Of a stretch of 64,000 bases of DNA, positions 59,101 through 64,000 are shown piece by piece (the stretch's first letter is position 1; every line of letters begins with the position of its first letter). This stretch comes from Allantophomopsis cytisporea. Its lineage: Eukaryota; Ascomycota; Leotiomycetes; Phacidiales; Phacidiaceae. A program made the translations under genes and the position numbers. Under the pieces are notes generated by a model. That model ran no database searches. It worked only from the letters and a program-made list of their open reading frames with translations, and had not been told where the DNA came from. Location: contig CP103025.1 in the NCBI GenBank assembly GCA_024752435.1, positions 744,001 to 808,000 on the forward strand, read 5' to 3'.

Positions 59101-59747
59101 TTATCTTGAAACATTGGATCAAAGTGGCTATGAGATGCCTGGATATCAACAACTACGACACCCTCATGGCTATCATTTCTTCCATCAATACGTCCACTAT
59201 CTTGCGACTTAAGAGAACATGGGAGCTTGTGTCTCAGAAGCACAAGGAAAGACTCAAGGCTCTCCAAGACATGGTAGAGCCCAACAAGAACCATGCCATC
59301 CTGCGACAAAGATTACAAAATCATGTTCCGCCATGTCTGCCCTTTGTTGGCACATATCTGACCGACTTGACATTTGTGGACATTGGAAATCCATCGGAAA
59401 GACAGCTATCCACGGGCAATGATGGCAAGGGCATGTCAGTCATCAACTTTGACAAACACACTCGTACTGCCAAGATTATCGGAGAACTTCAGCGTTTCCA
59501 GATTCCATATCGCCTCACCGAGGTCCCGGATCTCCAGGAATGGATCCAAGCACAAATTGTGCGTGTCAAATCCTCTGATCCAACTATGGGCCAACAGTAC
59601 TATCGGAAATCGTTACTCCTCGAACCTCGAGATGCAGCTCCGAAACAATCCCCCGTGGAATCGGCAAACGGCACAACTCCAGGGACGACGTCGAAGGAGA
59701 AGTTCTTTGCTTGGACTCACCATTCCAGAGACAAGCAATCCGCTTAA
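56137..59747 (+). CDS. CDC25: SH3-RasGEF, Cdc25-type Ras guanine nucleotide exchange factor
   Basis: Exons 56137-56691 and 56751-59747 give 1183 aa. The 59-nt intron (GTATGT...ATAG) is in phase 0. An SH3 domain covers about residues 75-140 (AFYQFQPE, LPLNEGDVVLV, GWADGTLLATGSRGWLPTNY). A helical middle part and a Ser/Pro-rich linker follow. The RasGEF N-terminal domain is at about 710-830 (LIYKDGQITGGSLPAL, DAMFVSTFYLTFRLFVTP). The catalytic RasGEF domain is at about 895-1125 (FDPLELARQLT, RAVILKHWIKVAMRC, NYDTLMAIISSIN, PPCLPFVGTYLTDLTFVD). It would load Ras with GTP, upstream of adenylate cyclase or MAP kinase. ATG at 56137 and 56140 are adjacent. A spliced leader and a uORF precede it. Confidence 0.93.
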
Positions 59748-59856
59748 GCTTACGACGTCTATCTTCACCTTTCAATTATCTTTTGGTGCATGAACTTTGA
59801 AAAATTCTTTGATACCCATTTATTTTTCTCTTTGCTTTTGTGTTTATTTTATTGTT

Positions 59857-59887
<31 letters not shown>

Positions 59888-60916
59888 GATATAGCATTTT
59901 AGCGTCTGGGAGCAGAGAACAGGCGTCTGGGGCTCCCGTTTGCTCATATGAATTTCTTTATGACCCCATCATTCTTCTCAAGTTTTCAACGTTTTGTCTC
60001 ATTTTCTTTATTAGTATTTACTTGTGTTTTGTACTGTATAGTTTGTCTTGTACGCTGTTTCCTCCGATCGAATTTGGGAGAGCCTAGAGCTACGTTCATT
60101 CCTTTCAGACCGTATGGGCATGGTGCATGCATCGATGGGCTGGGAAAAACAAGGGGAAAGGTCGGGTTGCATGGATAGGAAGGAAAGATGGGAGAACAGA
60201 ACTTGCGGCTACTATGGCAGCACCTCCGCCTCTTGCGTTGGCATAATGATGATCAGATGATGCTTAGGATCCATCCAAACATCCCAATGAAGAAATGACC
60301 ATTCTAAATCTACTCTTTACCGTGCTATGCGTTGTTGTGGTGACTTCAATTACTATGACTGATTAACCAACTGAAAGTCTGAGCCTCATCTCTAGCACAA
60401 CAACTAAACACGTCTGTGAAACCCTTTATTTCCGTACATCAACAATGGTTCTGTATACAGATGTGTTGCATTGCATTCCCCGTCTCCATGCTCCTTACGC
60501 CCACGAGAAATGTGCGCCTGTTTGTTATGAATTCCTGTGCGTGGGCTTCCGCATTCCAGGGCGCAAGTCTAATCTTGGGGCTGATAGTTGCAACGTTGCT
60601 CTCCAAAGGGGGGAGGGGGCGTTTGCACAACGTCTGTAAGGCTCGCGCCTAGGACCGTTTTCTATTCTTGAGCATGCTTCCATGTGGTCTGGAGCTGCAC
60701 ATCACGTCACAAGATGCAAGGTAGGGAAAGGCAAAGCAAGGGAGGCACGATGGCTTTCTCAACGGGACTTTTGGGACGTTTCATTGTTGCACGGCTGAGA
60801 CTGCGGCTGACAACCCCATTTGTAGGAGGCCGAGTGGATGGCATGGTGGTTTGCTTGCTACGCTGAGGGGTATGCCCGAATACGAAGGATATATAAACAA
60901 GGGATTGAATGCGAGA
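59748..60916. other. Convergent intergenic region with poly-T tract
   Basis: 3' flanks of the RasGEF and PP2C genes. A run of 28 T lies at 59860-59887. No gene is supported in the remaining 1 kb. Confidence 0.55.
59860..59887. repeat. Poly-T homopolymer tract
   Basis: 28 uninterrupted T, 113 bp after the RasGEF stop codon. Probably in or near the 3' UTR. Confidence 0.95.
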
Positions 60917-62832
60917 CTAGAGCTTTGCTTTGCTATCCAAGGCTGTTGCGCTGGCGTCCTTGTTGACAACCACATCTCCGCTCTTCTCACCATTGCCGAA
61001 AAATATCACTTCAACAGTCAAGTCGTCCCTGCAGATACTTGTTAGCTGGTGTGGCATGGCTTGTGATATCAGGGAGGCGACTTACCTATATCTTCGCGAA
61101 AAGGGACTTGGAAGAGTGAGGAGGGCACACAGGTGATCGGTGTTCTTGCCACCCAAAGCATTCCTAACGAGATGTGTAGCAACGTTCTTGTCCTCTACTA
61201 CAAAGCGTTCATCCTCACCACCAGTCAGTCCCCACTGCTTAACCCGGATTGGAGTCTTTTGGCCATCTTTGACCTTTGAAGCTTCTGGATGCTCCACTGG
61301 AAGATTCTTTTGTTGCTTAGAGAACATCTTGAGCCAAGAGTTGGCCGTGCTGTCCTTGGCGTCTGCAGTTTGACTTTCAATCCATTGACCAACAAGGCCA
61401 ACAACCTCTTCATTGGTGAGCATCTCCCAGAGCCCATCAGTGGCCATGACGACGAAGTCACCCCTGTCTGGCTGGATTTTGGTGGTTGTTACGACAGGCT
61501 CGGCAGTCACGTATGGTGGCGTTCTCAATAGGTTAGAGGGGGTTCTAGCAAAGAAGGAGTTCTTCAAACGCTCGGAGACTTCGCGCGTCCACTTGTAAGA
61601 GGCATCTCCAAAAGCGCGGGTGGGTTCAAGACCTCCAAGTACTCGTCCATTGCGGATGACGTGGTCCTCCCCAGGATGTAGCTTTCGCATTCTAGCCTCC
61701 TCATCCGGATTGCTACCAGTTTGATCCACGGACAAAGGTGTGGCAGTCCACTTTCCATTCTCCCCTCGTCTTCCCAAAACAGCGCGCGAATCACCTGTGC
61801 ATGCCACTCGGAGGAGCTCTGACTTACTATCATAGAACGATAGGAGGGCACAGGAACCAGATAACGCAGGACCAAGAAGCTCCGCAGCGACTCTCTTAGA
61901 ACTCTGTTTGAAAACCTTCTCGACACTCTCATTTGTGATTTCATGATCAAGACGTGTAAATCCAGCTTTGATGGCAGCATCCACAGCTTCTGGGGATGGC
62001 GACGAAACAGATGGGTCAGTAAGAGCTTTGCTATATGTGTTGTTGAGTTCTCGCGCAACGAAACTGATCAGAACCTGTCGAAGCTTGGCCGAGGTAGTCC
62101 ATCCACTAATTTCAATTAGTGAGATTCACGTATTGAAATACACATATGCACTTGCCTGTGGCCATCATAAACACCCCAGAACATCCAGTCACTACTGTTG
62201 TTTACCCCGGGTACCTCTACAATCTTTTCTGAATGATCATCCTCAATTGGGTCATTGCTGGGAATCTGCACCACATCATAACGCACTACTCCCTTCCCTC
62301 TACCAACAAAATACGACTCCTCATTCCTTCGTAGCTTCTGCGTAGCTTGTTCTGGGGTGAGCATTTCTAATACTTTGTGCCCGTCATCGGTATACTTCGA
62401 TACTGGGCCGTCTCCCTCTAAAACGCCTGTGTAGATTTGATTCGCTGTAACAACAACTGCTTTTCGGAGTGATTCTTCGGATGACTGGGCAGTGGGTGGT
62501 GCTTGGTTCGGGTTGGAGTAGACGGCGGAGGCTGTCAATGCGCGTGCCTGATCAGCAGCAGATGTGGATGGGTTGTTCAGTTCCGATGGTCCACCTCTCA
62601 TAGCATACAGGGCACCAGTCCCAACGAGAGTAGCTCCCAAAGCGTATGAGAACCTGCGAATGAACATTGAGTTCGGCTTTGGTGTTGTCGCGTGCTGTGG
62701 TCGTGACGAGGATGACGACAATCTCGCACCTAGAACATGACTGTTGAAATTGGTGGCCCGAGTGCTTCGTGCAATATGGCGAGCAGTTGTATAACGAGCA
62801 GACCGAAGTGCTCGTACTGCTACTCGACGCAT
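60917..62832 (-). CDS. PTC5: Mitochondrial PP2C-type phosphatase, pyruvate dehydrogenase phosphatase PTC5 type
   Basis: Exons 62832-62156, 62105-61086 and 61028-60917 give 602 aa. The first intron (62106-62155) uses GC-AG ends (AG|GCAAGT...ATTAG) and is the only join that gives VYDGHSGWTTSAKL, the PP2C metal motif. The second (61029-61085) is GTAAGT...CAG and adds the C-terminal strand RDDLTVEVIFFGNG. The first 45 residues are Arg-rich with almost no acids (mitochondrial presequence), followed by a hydrophobic segment FSYALGATLVGTGALYAM at about residues 60-77. Catalytic-core motifs are DGH (about 223-225), SGSCALLSFYD, CTGDSRAVLG, RVLGGLEPTRAFGD and MATDGLWEML. Yeast Ptc5 reactivates pyruvate dehydrogenase by dephosphorylating Pda1. 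PTC6-like phosphatase is the alternative. Confidence 0.88.
62106..62155 (-). other. GC-AG intron in the PP2C gene
   Basis: 50 nt on the minus strand, AG|GCAAGT donor and ATTAG acceptor with ACTAATTGA as a branch-like sequence. The nearest GT four bases inside gives the wrong phase. The GC choice restores DGHSGWTT. Confidence 0.8.
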
Positions 62833-63483
62833 CGGATGATGAAGTTATTGAGCCAATATGATGCTTTGGAGCCTGTTGGGGTTGAGCGACGGACTCGGGT
62901 TGGATGTCCCTTATCCTGGGGTAGGAGTCGGCTCTAGTGTGATTATAGGTATTAATGTACGTGATTCACAACAGTGCTCAAATCATGGAAAATGGCCAAA
63001 TAGCGTTCACCAAAAGCGTTGTTTAGAAAGATTCATATCGATGTGAAGATCTATGAGCATATCTCCAAAGTCGAGAAGTAATGGAGCGAATGCGACTTTT
63101 CTCTGGCCTTGTGTAGAGTAGTAATAGAGTAAGGTAAACACTGCATTTGGTGATTTGAGTGAGTACTCGTACACTCAGTTACGGTTGCGGCCGCTAGAGC
63201 ACCCTGCGGAACACACGTTCAACTGCGTCATGAGCAACATTCGTCTCATTCAGCCTTTCAGCAAATAAACTAAGTATTTTCTTTAACGGTCTACAAAGAA
63301 AGAAAGAAAGAAAGGTAGCGTTTTCAACTTCGAACATTTCCATAAAACAATACATAACTTTCTACTCCAACCACTTCTACGAATATATCAAACATAGAGT
63401 GAGCTTGAGTTTATTCCTCACCTACGAGCAACAAACCGCTTTTCCAACGGCGAGTTCGAGCTTCACAACACCCCCACCACAAA
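62833..63483. promoter_or_regulatory. Divergent promoter region between PTC5 and RQC1
   Basis: 651 bp between divergent start codons. It contains a NotI-like GC-rich octamer at about 63186-63193 (GCGGCCGC) and an (AAAG)n stretch at 63297-63314. No specific factor site can be assigned. Confidence 0.45.
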
Positions 63484-64000
63484 ATGTCGAGTCGACAACT
63501 ACGAAAGCTACAACAGCAGCGCGAACTTGAGGCAGCGAAATCTCGTTTAGAAACTTCTGCACAAGAGGAGGAATCTGAAGAAGAGGATATACCTTTGCCT
63601 ACAAAGAAAGGAAACGCATTTTCCAGCTTTGCCCTTCTCGAAGACAACGATGATGACGATGAACAATCTGCAGAGGAAGACGCTGGAAAAGAGGACAGTT
63701 CTCCCACCGAAGAAGTTATCGCATCAGTAGAAGCTGCGCCTTCTCCCAAATCCAAGAAGTCGAAGAAAAAGAAGAAGAAGAGCAAGGCTGCTAAGTCTGA
63801 GAAGGCCCAGGCAACCTCCAATACCATCCAGAAAGAGGACGAAGATGAGATTGACGCGGCTTTACGAGTTTTGAATTTGGAAAACAAAGGCTCTTCGACT
63901 GGACATTCGACCGGAAACAACACCGTCGACGTTGAGTATGAAAAGGTGTGTTCATTGCTTGGCATAAATTCCCAACATCTCAAGGTTGGCAATGAGATGA
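63484..64000 (+). CDS. RQC1: Ribosome quality control subunit RQC1 / TCF25 family, 5' part
   Basis: The frame opens MSSRQLRKLQQQRELEAA and remains open to the window end (172 codons seen), so the gene continues beyond 64000. It has acidic stretches (EEESEEED, EDNDDDDEQ), a Lys-rich segment (SKKSKKKKKKSK) and then VDVEYEKVCSLLGINSQHLK, the conserved start of the TCF25 domain. In yeast Rqc1 works with Ltn1 and Rqc2 on stalled 60S subunits to ubiquitinate nascent chains. The ATG has an A at -3 (ACAAAATG). The antisense open frame at 63411-63992 is an artefact of Lys/Glu codons. Confidence 0.88.
   Translation, partial: MSSRQLRKLQQQRELEAAKSRLETSAQEEESEEEDIPLPTKKGNAFSSFALLEDNDDDDEQSAEEDAGKEDSSPTEEVIASVEAAPSPKSKKSKKKKKKSKAAKSEKAQATSNTIQKEDEDEIDAALRVLNLENKGSSTGHSTGNNTVDVEYEKVCSLLGINSQHLKVGNEM

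Noticed and set aside
63411..63992. 193-aa antisense ORF, Ser/Phe-rich
   Set aside because: It mirrors the Lys/Glu-rich codons of RQC1 on the plus strand.

Overview
The window looks like nuclear DNA of a filamentous ascomycete (Pezizomycotina). Genes carry several short introns of about 48 to 137 nt with GTRNGT donors, CTRAC-type branch sites and YAG acceptors. The protein families are fungal throughout: aminoadipate reductase LYS2, HUL4, GEP3, an NCS1 permease, an Rds1-type secreted protein and a Cdc25-type RasGEF. My best guess is a leotiomycete of Botrytis/Sclerotinia type, but this rests on overall gene resemblance only. There are no tRNA or rRNA genes, no intact transposon and no CRISPR array that I can support.

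Left part (1-16.8 kb): a PSP1-domain gene (+) converges on the HECT E3 ligase HUL4 (-). After about 2 kb of non-coding DNA come RPL15 (-), an unrecognised nuclear-type protein (-), and the mitochondrial ribosomal protein mL61 (-), which sits head to head with the mitochondrial ribosome-assembly GTPase GEP3 (+) across 214 bp. An AT-rich gap follows (16.8-18.25 kb).

Middle part (18.2-45.9 kb): TATDN1-type TatD nuclease (+), an unrecognised Ser-rich protein (-), a PNPOx-like flavin-binding protein (-), a tetraspan membrane protein with a C-terminal PPPY motif (-), an NCS1 nucleobase/allantoin-type permease (+), ribosome biogenesis factor RRP12 (+), a secreted Rds1/ferritin-like protein (+), a possible HAUS4-type augmin subunit (-) head to head with mitochondrial bL28m (+), and LYS2 (+).

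Right part (45.9-64 kb): about 10 kb without a convincing gene but rich in microsatellites leads to an SH3-RasGEF of the Ras/cAMP pathway (+). Then come a mitochondrial PP2C phosphatase of the PTC5/PDP type (-) and the 5' part of the ribosome quality control gene RQC1/TCF25 (+), which runs off the window.

Six of about 19 genes serve ribosome synthesis, mitochondrial translation or ribosome quality control. The most unusual sequence-level observations are two introns whose frame requires GC-AG splice sites (in the NCS1 permease and the PP2C), an mL61 intron that can be parsed as two introns around a 3-nt micro-exon, and a 13-nt last coding exon in RPL15. I found no clear candidate for a wholly new biological system.
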